A DNA stretch of 64,000 nucleotides, taken from positions 67,101 through 131,100 of the forward strand of contig JACRQG010000030.1 in assembly GCA_016222805.1 (NCBI GenBank), written 5' to 3'. Origin of the DNA: Verrucomicrobiota bacterium (GTDB lineage Bacteria; Verrucomicrobiota; Verrucomicrobiia; Opitutales; Opitutaceae). How positions within the stretch are numbered: position 1 is the stretch's first letter; each line of letters opens with the position of its first letter. Under the pieces are notes generated by a model. That model was not told the origin of the DNA, searched no databases, and was given only the letters and a program-made list of their open reading frames with translations. Positions 9,142 to 16,491 of this stretch are shown here, piece after piece. Both the position numbers and the translations under genes were made by a program.

Positions 9142-10179
9142 TCAGGTCATGCCACTAGCGCGCAGGACGATTTCGGCGGTGAGCAGTTCGCCCTCGAGGG
9201 AAACCTGGAGGGTCCGTTCGCCGCGCACGGCCGCGGCGAGTTCGAGGAAGTCGCCGACGTAGCGGCGGTAGGCGGGGTAGGTGAATTCCTGTGCGCCCTT
9301 GCGATGGGGGCCGGCGGCCTCCGCGAGATCGAGGACGAGCTTTCCGGGTTCGATCGGCGCCAGGGTGGCGGTGCCCTTGGTGCCAAGGACCTCGAAGGAT
9401 CGGGGCGGGGTGGCTCCGCCCTGGAGGGCCGTGTTGAAGATCACGGCTCGCGTGCGTTCGTATTCCAGAACGGCGACGTTGTTGTCGCGCAGGGAGTCCT
9501 CGAAACGCCCATGTCGCCCCAGGAAGGGAATCACGTTCTTGGGTCGCCCGAGCAGGCGCACGGTGGCGTCGATCAGGTGGGAACCGAGTTCATACATCGA
9601 TCCCCCGGCAAACTCGGCCCACTCCGGGCGGCGGGCAGGGGCCAGGAGGTTGCTGATGTGGCCGCGCACCAAAAAGACCTCGCCGAGCCAGCCGGCCCGG
9701 ACGGCCTCGAAGATCGCCTGGAATCCCGGATGGTAGCGCCACATGTAGCCGGACTGCAGCAGGAGGCCTTTTTCCCGGGCCAGGGCGACCAGGGCCTGGG
9801 CGTCGCCGAGCTTCGCTGCGCCGGGCTTTTCCAGGTGCACGTGTTTGCCGGCGCGCAAGGCGCGCAGGCCTAGGGACGTTTGATCACGGACATCCGACTC
9901 CACGGCGATCACCCGGGCGCGGGAGAAGAGCTCGTCCTCCGATACCAGGCGGGCACCGAGTCGCTCGGCGGTCTTCTGGCCGGCGGGTGAAGGATCGCAG
10001 ACCCCGACCACCTCCCAATCGGGCGAGCGCAGCGCCAACTCGAGCTTGGCTGGCGCATGGGAGTGGGTGGCACCCAGGAAGCCGAGGGGGAGGCGGCGGG
10101 TCGGGTCGGCGGCACGAAGGGCCCGAGTTCCAGCGAGGGCCACGCTGGCGGCGGAAGTGAGGAAGTGGCGGCGATGCAT
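9142..10179 (-). CDS. Tat-exported Gfo/Idh/MocA family oxidoreductase
   Basis: A 345-residue protein with a twin-arginine signal (MHRRHFLTSAASVALAG). The nucleotide-binding glycine loop is atypical, reading G-F-L-G-A-T-H-S-H near residues 33-41, while the family EKP motif is intact at 117-119. MYELGSHLIDATVRLLG is the usual C-terminal domain helix. It starts only three bases after the amidohydrolase stop codon and is followed 23 bases later by the DUF6807 gene, so the three are almost certainly co-transcribed. Substrate unknown. The altered glycine loop may mean a changed cofactor preference. Confidence 0.88.
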   Translation of the reverse strand: MHRRHFLTSAASVALAGTRALRAADPTRRLPLGFLGATHSHAPAKLELALRSPDWEVVGVCDPSPAGQKTAERLGARLVSEDELFSRARVIAVESDVRDQTSLGLRALRAGKHVHLEKPGAAKLGDAQALVALAREKGLLLQSGYMWRYHPGFQAIFEAVRAGWLGEVFLVRGHISNLLAPARRPEWAEFAGGSMYELGSHLIDATVRLLGRPKNVIPFLGRHGRFEDSLRDNNVAVLEYERTRAVIFNTALQGGATPPRSFEVLGTKGTATLAPIEPGKLVLDLAEAAGPHRKGAQEFTYPAYRRYVGDFLELAAAVRGERTLQVSLEGELLTAEIVLRASGMT

Positions 10180-10182
10180 GGA

Positions 10183-11250
10183 TCAGAGGCCGAAGAGGCG
10201 CCGGGCGTTGCGGAAATAGATCCTCTCTTCGACGGCGGCGGGCAAGAGCGCTGCGCCCACCGTGTCGATGATGAGTTGCGGTTCCACCCATGGGTGGTCG
10301 CTGGAAAAAAGCAGGCGATCGGGGCCGCTGAAATCGACGGCGAATCGCACGGCCTCGGGCAGGGGCGAGACGACATCAAGGTAGATGGACCGCACGTACT
10401 CACTTGGCTTGCGCTGGAGTTTTTGCGGGCCGCGCTTGAGGACCTGGATCTGATGATCGAGGCGGCCGACGATATACGGCAGCGTGCCGCCGAGATGGGG
10501 GCAGACGAGCTTCAGCCGCGGGAACTCGTCGAGCAGGCCGGAAAGAATCAGGCGCGTGAGGGCGAGGGTATTGTCGAACATGTTGCCCAGCGTGCTCGTC
10601 ATCTCGTAGGCCTTCACGAGGTCGGTGGTGATGGGCTTGGCCGGATGGAGCAACACGGGCACGTTGAGCTCGACCGCGCGAGCGAACACCGGCCGGAACT
10701 CGGGCTCATCGGGGAAGCGGCCGGCGAGATTCGTGTAGAGCAGAATGCCTTTCATCCCGAGTTGGCGGACGCAGCGGTCGAGCTCCGCCAGGGAGGCGGC
10801 GATGTCCTGCAGGGGGAGGACGCAGAGGCCGAAGAAACGGGTGGGATGCTGGCGCACCAGGCCGGCGACGAAATCGTTCAGCATTCGGGCGACGGCGGGG
10901 CCGTCGGCGCCGAACCACTCGGGGCCGGGGTCGTTGATGCTGAGCGCGGTCTGCGCGATGCCGGCCGCGTCCATCGTGGCGAGCTTGGCGGCGACGTCGG
11001 TGTAGAGGGGCGGTACCTTGCGGAGCCAGTCGCCCATCTGGAGGAAGCGAACGCCGTCCTTCACGTACACACGCGGATCGGTCTGGCGCCGGGACATGAG
11101 GTCGAGGACTTCCGGGCAGAACAGGTGGCTCTGGCAGTCGATGCGAAAGGCTGCGGGCGGCGCGGGCGGTCGCGCGGCGGGCATCCGGAGGGCCGACACC
11201 GCGGAGGCGGCGGCGGTGGTAGTGAGAAAACGACGGCGGGTGGCGCTCAT
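10183..11250 (-). CDS. Tat-exported amidohydrolase (ACMSD-like, amidohydrolase 2 family)
   Basis: A 355-residue TIM-barrel metal-dependent hydrolase or decarboxylase. The ATG at 11250 overlaps the stop of the MFS gene (ATGA), and it opens with a Tat signal (SATRRRFLTTTAAASAV). The usual D-x-H-x-H strand is changed to D-C-Q-S-H at 38-42. Other family motifs are LLHPAKP, CPHLGGTLPY and FSSDHPWVEPQ, which supply the metal histidines and the catalytic aspartate. Relatives act on 2-amino-3-carboxymuconate semialdehyde, resorcylates or lactones. Coupling to a transporter suggests it acts on a small acid or lactone handled in the same operon. Confidence 0.85.
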   Translation of the reverse strand: MSATRRRFLTTTAAASAVSALRMPAARPPAPPAAFRIDCQSHLFCPEVLDLMSRRQTDPRVYVKDGVRFLQMGDWLRKVPPLYTDVAAKLATMDAAGIAQTALSINDPGPEWFGADGPAVARMLNDFVAGLVRQHPTRFFGLCVLPLQDIAASLAELDRCVRQLGMKGILLYTNLAGRFPDEPEFRPVFARAVELNVPVLLHPAKPITTDLVKAYEMTSTLGNMFDNTLALTRLILSGLLDEFPRLKLVCPHLGGTLPYIVGRLDHQIQVLKRGPQKLQRKPSEYVRSIYLDVVSPLPEAVRFAVDFSGPDRLLFSSDHPWVEPQLIIDTVGAALLPAAVEERIYFRNARRLFGL

Positions 11251-12500
11251 GACTCGAGGGTGTGCCGGCGGGTTTCCGGGGCGAACCAGATGGCGAAAAG
11301 TCCCAGCCCGTAAATCAGCGCCGCGGCGGTGCCCACGGCCGGATAGCTGCCGCCCAGGCTGGTGAACAGGAAGCCGGCGGCGAGCACCCCGGCGGCGGTG
11401 GCGAAGCGGCCGACGTTGTAGGAAATGCCGCTGCCGGTGGCGCGGACGTGGGTTGGGAAAAGCTCGGGGAGGTAGAGCGGCAGCCAGCCGAAAAACAAGG
11501 TGGCGACCAGTCCTTGGGCAAAGACGATGGGAAAGAACGACGAACGCAGGGGCGCGGTGAGCTGGAACATGGCGACGGTGAGCGTGAGCGAACCCACGCT
11601 GATCAGGAAATAGGACAGCCGCCGGCCGAGCAGCGCGGCGACCTGCGCGCCCGCCAGGCTGCCGAGGATGGCGCCGAAGGCCCACCAACCCTGGGTCATG
11701 GCCTTGTAGTCCGCCTGCACGGCGCCGCCGATCTTGTCGGCCCAAGGGATCATCCACTTGCTCGCGGCCCAGGCGCCCACGAGGGGGATGGAGCCGAGCA
11801 GAATGCCGACAAGGGTGATGCGCAGCAGCGGGGGGCGAAACAGTTCGCGCAACGGGGCCGCCGGCGGGCGGGCGACCTCTTTTCCGCGCGAAGCCAGCCA
11901 CGTGGGCGACTCGGGCAGGAGGAAGAGGACGGCGAACCCGAGCAGCGCCGGCACTGCCGCCAAACGAAAGAGCCAGCGCCAGGAGTCGGCGGTGACGCTC
12001 CAAATCTGGGCGACCTGCGAAAGCAGGAGGATGCCCGCGTTGATCGCGGCCCCCATCAGGCCGGCGACGAGGGGGCGTGACTTGTCGGGCCAGGATTCCG
12101 CGACGAGCGCGACCGCGTTGGGCCAGACCCCGCCGACTCCCAGCCCCACGAGGAACCGCAGGGCCAGCATCTGTTCCTGGGTCGATACCCAGGCGCCGAG
12201 GCCGGCGAAGATCGAGTAGAAGAGGATGCTCACCCCCATGGCCCGCGAGCGGCCGATGCGGTCTCCAAGGCTGCCGAGCAGGATCCCGCCGATAGCGGCA
12301 CCACCCATCAGGGCCGCGGTGAACCGGGCAAACCAGTCACCGCCAAGGGTCGCAGTGTAGGCGGATCCGAGCAGGCTCTGGGAAACCGAGAGGGAGGCGA
12401 GCGGCATCAGGCCGAGCTCGAAGCCGTCGAACAGCAGCGCGCCGAAGGCGGCGGCGAGGACGGCGTACCGGGCGCCGCGGGAGAGGGGGGACGCGCTCAT
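11247..12500 (-). CDS. MFS transporter (sugar- or aromatic-acid-type)
   Basis: A 417-residue inner-membrane protein with about 12 hydrophobic segments. The ATG at 12500 was chosen over an upstream extension with no membrane or signal character. The MFS motif A is clear (GSLGDRIGRSRAM near residue 80), and PESPTW after helix 6 matches sugar-porter and aromatic-acid/H+ symporter relatives. DGFELGLMPLA in helix 1 also fits the acid transporters. Its last bases overlap the amidohydrolase start by four, so the two are translationally coupled. It probably imports a monomeric acid or sugar acid released from the polysaccharide. Confidence 0.9.
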   Translation of the reverse strand: MSASPLSRGARYAVLAAAFGALLFDGFELGLMPLASLSVSQSLLGSAYTATLGGDWFARFTAALMGGAAIGGILLGSLGDRIGRSRAMGVSILFYSIFAGLGAWVSTQEQMLALRFLVGLGVGGVWPNAVALVAESWPDKSRPLVAGLMGAAINAGILLLSQVAQIWSVTADSWRWLFRLAAVPALLGFAVLFLLPESPTWLASRGKEVARPPAAPLRELFRPPLLRITLVGILLGSIPLVGAWAASKWMIPWADKIGGAVQADYKAMTQGWWAFGAILGSLAGAQVAALLGRRLSYFLISVGSLTLTVAMFQLTAPLRSSFFPIVFAQGLVATLFFGWLPLYLPELFPTHVRATGSGISYNVGRFATAAGVLAAGFLFTSLGGSYPAVGTAAALIYGLGLFAIWFAPETRRHTLES

Positions 12501-12591
12501 GGGGGCGGGAAAAGATTGCCGCGGGTCTCGGCATGGCCAGCCCAGGGGCGTCTGCCACGACCAGGAGAACGAGCGGCGTCCATGGTGGAGT

Positions 12592-13479
12592 TCATTCCTT
12601 CGCGGGGCCACCGGCGGTGGGACCGAGCACCTGGATGATGGCACTGTTGTCGAGGGCACCGAGGCCGGCGGCCTCGGCGGCCTCCAGGAGGCGCCGGTGC
12701 GTTTCGCTCAACGGCATGGGCAGGCCGGCAGCCTGGCCTTGCTGGAGGATGAGGCGCACATCCTTGAGGTGCTGGGAAAGGCGGGCCTCGGGCGCGAAGT
12801 CACCGCGCAGCATCTTCTCGCCCTTGCGGTCCATGACGCGCGAATACGCCGGGCCGCGGCTCATGATGGCGAAGGCCTGCTCGGCATCGAGCCCGAGGCC
12901 GCGTGCGAGGGCGAGGCCCTCGGCCAGTGCGGCCCGGTTCAGCCCGAGGACAACGTTGGTCACGAGTTTCATCTTCGCCCCCGTGCCAGGCCCGCCGGTG
13001 TGATACGCCTCCCCGCCGAGTTTTGAGAAGAGGTCGGCGCAGTCCTGAAAGGCGGCGGCGTTGCCCCCCACCATCAGGATGGCGATGCCGTCCCGCACCT
13101 GGGCGCTGCTGCCCGAGACGGTGGCGTCGAGATAAGTGATGCCGCGAACCGCGAGACCATGGGCGAGCGCAGCGGCGGAGGCCGGATCGCCGGTGGTGGT
13201 GTCGATCAGAATGGACCCTGACTGAAGGGTGGAGGCGTGGGCGGTCAGCACCTCGGTCACCTCGCGATGACTGGGCAGGCTGAGCAGGATGCGGCGGCAA
13301 CGGCGGAACACTTCGCCCGAATCCGCCACCGCCTCACCGCCGTCGCGGGCGAGGAGATCCCGCCGGGTGGGGTCGAGATCGTGGCCGACCACGCGAAAGC
13401 CGCCGGCAAGGAGGCGTTGGGCCAGGACACTGCCGAGCAGGCCGATGCCGATCAGGCCGAGGGGGGGAGCGGAAGACAT
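12592..13479 (-). CDS. NAD(P)-dependent beta-hydroxyacid dehydrogenase (3-hydroxyisobutyrate / tartronate semialdehyde reductase family)
   Basis: A 295-residue cytoplasmic enzyme. The N-terminal Rossmann motif is G-L-I-G-I-G-L-L-G, residues 8-16. The substrate segment DATVSGS is near 118-124. The catalytic G-x-G-x-x-x-K-x-x-x-N motif puts the active lysine at 171. The start at 13479 was chosen because the upstream extension is low-complexity. In sugar-acid pathways this family reduces tartronate semialdehyde to glycerate, which would fit with the MFS gene 91 bases downstream. The exact substrate cannot be read from the sequence. Confidence 0.88.
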   Translation of the reverse strand: MSSAPPLGLIGIGLLGSVLAQRLLAGGFRVVGHDLDPTRRDLLARDGGEAVADSGEVFRRCRRILLSLPSHREVTEVLTAHASTLQSGSILIDTTTGDPASAAALAHGLAVRGITYLDATVSGSSAQVRDGIAILMVGGNAAAFQDCADLFSKLGGEAYHTGGPGTGAKMKLVTNVVLGLNRAALAEGLALARGLGLDAEQAFAIMSRGPAYSRVMDRKGEKMLRGDFAPEARLSQHLKDVRLILQQGQAAGLPMPLSETHRRLLEAAEAAGLGALDNSAIIQVLGPTAGGPAKE

Positions 13480-13560
13480 GGAAGACCAGGGAGGAGCGCG
13501 ACGGGGGGAGCGGAGGAGGGGGAGACGGGAAAAGGAGTAACCAGCGCAAGGAGGAAGACG
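13480..13560. repeat. Purine-rich tract, second example
   Basis: Plus strand is dominated by G and A (GGGGGGAGCGGAGGAGGG, GGAGGAAGACG). It lies directly before the dehydrogenase start on the minus strand and gives that mRNA a pyrimidine-rich leader. Confidence 0.55.
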
Positions 13561-13629
13561 AGGCGACAACGGACGTCGGTGGATACAGGGAAACGCCGGA
13601 AAGGGAATATGCCGGGCAGGCGCGATGGT

Positions 13630-14991
13630 CTACTGCGGCACGAGGCTGTTCAGGTAGACCTCGAGATTGGTGTAGGGCGGCGCCAGCGAGGTGCCGTTGC
13701 GATCGGCGGGGTTGCGCGGGTCGAGGCCGCGGGACTGCTCCCAGGTGTCGGGCATGCCGTCGGCATCGGAGTCGGCGGACGCCGGGGCGGACTGCAACTC
13801 GGGCCAGCCGCCGACCTGGGCGGGAGTGTCGATGATGCCCTTGGCGAAGGTGACCTGGCCGGTCTCCACCTCCCGCACGATGCGGCGGTCGACCGCGTCG
13901 CGACGCGGAAGCGTCGCCCCGACGCCGGCGAGCACGAGGCGGTAGGCCTCCGTGGCCGGTTGGGTCGTGACCGGAGCGAACGGGAACGGCTCGCGCCGGC
14001 GATTGACCCGCTCCGAAGTGCCTCCTTCGAAGTCGACCCCGCCGGCCCAGTTGTCAGCGGAGATCCGGGGGAAGCCTTCGACCACGTTGCCCTCGATGTA
14101 CCAGAAGGAATCGAAGCCGTAGGCGGCCCGGGTGTCGTCGATCCGGACGATGCGCCGGGCGACGGCGGGCAGCGTGGCGGGGCCGGGTTTGTAGTAGTTG
14201 TTGACCACGTTGATGCTGTCGGGCTTGCCGTCGCTTGAGCGGTGCTCCCAGTTGAAAATCACGGAGCAGCGATGGTCCATATGGACGGTGTGATCCTTGG
14301 CTTGGCCGGCGACGCTGGGGTTCCGCGCGGTGCAATGGGCGAAGAGGTTGTGGTGGTAGGAGGTGTTTTCGCCTCCCCAGGAGGCTCCGTAGCCGTGCGG
14401 CCCCTTGGGATGGATGCTGCGATGGAGCGGCTCGGCGACGAGGCACCATTGCACGGTGATATCCTTCGCGCCGTGCCAGGTGTTGACGGCCTCGTCGATC
14501 GACCAGCTGATCGAGCAGTGATCGAGGAGGATATTCCGGCCGGTGCGCACCTCGATGCCGTCCACGGTGCGTCCGGAGTCGGCGCCGGGTCGGACGCGGA
14601 GATGGCGGAGGATGACATTACTGGCGCCGGAAAGCCGCAGCGGGTGGCGCCGCAGGCAGATGCCGTCGCCCGGTGCGGTCTGGCCGGCGATGGTGAGATT
14701 CGATTGGGTAATGAGCAGATCCGACTGCAGGTCGATCGTGCCCGAGACCCGGAAGACCACCGTGCGGTTTCCGACGCTCACCGCCTCGCGCAGGGAACCG
14801 GGGCCGGCGTCGTTCAGGGTGGTGACGGCGTAGACGTCGCCGCCGCGGCCCCCCGAGGCGAAGCGGCCGAAACCCTCGGCGCCAGGGAAGGCGACGGGTT
14901 GGGCGACGAGATCGGGCAGCGCCAGACCGGCACAGAGCAGAGCCGTGAGCAGAGGCGGTTGGAATCGCAGGGGGCGGTGCGGGCGCGTCAT
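13630..14991 (-). CDS. Secreted pectate lyase-like protein (polysaccharide lyase family 1 type)
   Basis: A 453-residue right-handed parallel beta-helix protein with a signal peptide ending near residue 30. The opening FPGAEGFGRFASGGRGGDVY and the later SNLTIAGQTAPG, VILRHLRVRPG and LLDHCSISWSIDE segments are typical of Bacteroidetes/Verrucomicrobia pectate lyase 1 relatives. The C-terminal part has a calcium-loop segment DSDADGMPDTWE of the type found in secreted degradative enzymes. It likely cleaves galacturonan or a related acidic polymer by beta-elimination. It begins seven bases after the esterase stop, so the two are one operon. Confidence 0.87.
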   Translation of the reverse strand: MTRPHRPLRFQPPLLTALLCAGLALPDLVAQPVAFPGAEGFGRFASGGRGGDVYAVTTLNDAGPGSLREAVSVGNRTVVFRVSGTIDLQSDLLITQSNLTIAGQTAPGDGICLRRHPLRLSGASNVILRHLRVRPGADSGRTVDGIEVRTGRNILLDHCSISWSIDEAVNTWHGAKDITVQWCLVAEPLHRSIHPKGPHGYGASWGGENTSYHHNLFAHCTARNPSVAGQAKDHTVHMDHRCSVIFNWEHRSSDGKPDSINVVNNYYKPGPATLPAVARRIVRIDDTRAAYGFDSFWYIEGNVVEGFPRISADNWAGGVDFEGGTSERVNRRREPFPFAPVTTQPATEAYRLVLAGVGATLPRRDAVDRRIVREVETGQVTFAKGIIDTPAQVGGWPELQSAPASADSDADGMPDTWEQSRGLDPRNPADRNGTSLAPPYTNLEVYLNSLVPQ

Positions 14992-14998
14992 GGGACGA

Positions 14999-16222
14999 TT
15001 AGGGCTGGCGACGGGTCATCGCTTCGAGGACAAACGGCCACATCAGGTGCTGGTAGAAGCGGTGACCCTCGTTGCCCCAGCGGTGCTGGAAGTGGGCAGG
15101 GGTACCGGCTCCGGCGAAGATGGCGCGGACCTGGGCGGCCGCCCGATCGATTTCCGCAACCGAGAACAGCGGGTCCTTCCGCCCGTTGACGGCCAGGACG
15201 TGCCGTGGTGCCGCGAGGCCCACCACGCCGGGAAGGCCGCCCAGGTCCATCAAGCCCGGTACGGTGTTGCAGTCGCAGTGGAAGATGTAGCCGGACGCGC
15301 TCGCCGAAGGCGCGAACGAACAACTCGGCACGGCCACGCTGATCCGCTCGTCGACCGCAGCCGCAAACATCGTCACCATGCCTCCACCTGAGTTTCCCAT
15401 CACGAGAACGTGACGGGTGTCGACTCCCGGGAGCTGCAGGGCCCAGTCGAGGAGGCGCTGCAGATCCCACACCCGCTCGCCGATCGCGGTCCGCCCGGCC
15501 AGCAGGCAGTGGATCACGTGGCTGCGACAGTCACGCTCTCCATGCCGCCCCTCCAAGTCGGGGACGATGTGGGTTGAAATGCCGCGGGTCGCCGGGGCGA
15601 GCGCGAGGAACCCGCGTTTGACCGCCTGGACGGCTACGTCGCGGTCCTCGGCGATGGCCTTTTTCTCCTGGGCGGCGTCCGCGTAAATCCCCGCGGTCGT
15701 ATCGTGGCCTCTCCGGTCGTGACCATGTGGGAACAACGCCAGGGGCCAGGGCCGGGACCGCTTGGGTTGGAGCAGCCAGAAGGGAATCCGGAGACCGGGT
15801 TCTGTCTCGATGGATCCGCTTTGTCGGGTGTAGTCCCCGCAGTCCACGGGGGGATCCATTTCCACTGTCGACCGGTGCGTGCCGACCGAGGCGGCGATCC
15901 GACCCAACTCAAGTCGGGCGCGCAGGGCGGCGCGCGCGTCGTGCTGCCACGACGCAAACCCGCCGGGATAGTCGGCGCGGTACGCGAGCGGCTGCGTCCC
16001 TGGAGAGTACAGCCGCGCCAGGTAAGTGGCGATGGGCTCGGGGTAGGCGGCCGCACCCCTGACCTGGCCCGGCGCGGAGACGATGGCGGACAGGCACAAC
16101 CAGACGAGGCACGACGTGGGAAGCGGCAGGTGTCGGCGAGGAAACTCCGGCGAGGCGCGAACTGCGACCGGCGGGTGTTTCGGGGCACAGGGGGTACCGA
16201 GACGAGGCGCGAGGGAAATCAC
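14999..16222 (-). CDS. Secreted alpha/beta hydrolase (acetyl-xylan-esterase / dienelactone-hydrolase type)
   Basis: A serine hydrolase of up to 407 residues. The nucleophile elbow is G-N-S-G-G-G in VLVMGNSGGGMVTM. ALFPHGHDRRGHD holds the oxyanion region, and GNEGHRFY supplies the likely catalytic histidine. No ATG is available near the N-terminus. The GTG at 16222 overlaps the stop of a possible small ORF (GTGA), which supports it, although the hydrophobic signal segment (LPTSCLVWLCLSAIVSA) starts about 30 residues later. It probably removes acetyl or methyl esters from pectin-like material before the PL1 lyase acts. The start is uncertain by some tens of codons. Confidence 0.78.
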   Translation of the reverse strand: MISLAPRLGTPCAPKHPPVAVRASPEFPRRHLPLPTSCLVWLCLSAIVSAPGQVRGAAAYPEPIATYLARLYSPGTQPLAYRADYPGGFASWQHDARAALRARLELGRIAASVGTHRSTVEMDPPVDCGDYTRQSGSIETEPGLRIPFWLLQPKRSRPWPLALFPHGHDRRGHDTTAGIYADAAQEKKAIAEDRDVAVQAVKRGFLALAPATRGISTHIVPDLEGRHGERDCRSHVIHCLLAGRTAIGERVWDLQRLLDWALQLPGVDTRHVLVMGNSGGGMVTMFAAAVDERISVAVPSCSFAPSASASGYIFHCDCNTVPGLMDLGGLPGVVGLAAPRHVLAVNGRKDPLFSVAEIDRAAAQVRAIFAGAGTPAHFQHRWGNEGHRFYQHLMWPFVLEAMTRRQP

Positions 16223-16476
16223 GGGGAGAAACGTAGGCCAGCCTGCCCTCCAGCCGCGAGCAGCTGCTTTGTCCGGGCGTGACGGGCGCGGGATTTCGGG
16301 TCGGCGGCAAAGGGATCGAGGTTTGCAGGCGGCACGGCTGGCTTGCCGTAGTGGCCGGGCGCGGTGCGTAGGTCGTCCGCAACGCCTGGGAGGATAGACC
16401 ACCGCGGCGGGGTGGCCGATGGGACGGCGACGGCGATCCCCAGGCCGGCAACCGCGGGCAGCGACAAGGGGTTCAC
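16219..16476 (-). CDS. Possible small secreted or membrane peptide between receptor and esterase genes
   Basis: An 85-codon frame beginning with GTG at 16476, 15 bases after the TonB receptor stop, and ending in a GTGA overlap with the esterase start. The first 23 residues (NPLSLPAVAGLGIAVAVPSA) look like a weak signal peptide, followed by a proline-rich part and a basic tail. I recognise no family. Its neat fit in the gap and coupling to the next gene argue for translation; the high GC content, which produces many chance ORFs, argues against. Confidence 0.35.
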   Translation of the reverse strand: MNPLSLPAVAGLGIAVAVPSATPPRWSILPGVADDLRTAPGHYGKPAVPPANLDPFAADPKSRARHARTKQLLAAGGQAGLRFSP

Positions 16477-16491
16477 AGGCGGGGGCAGGAC

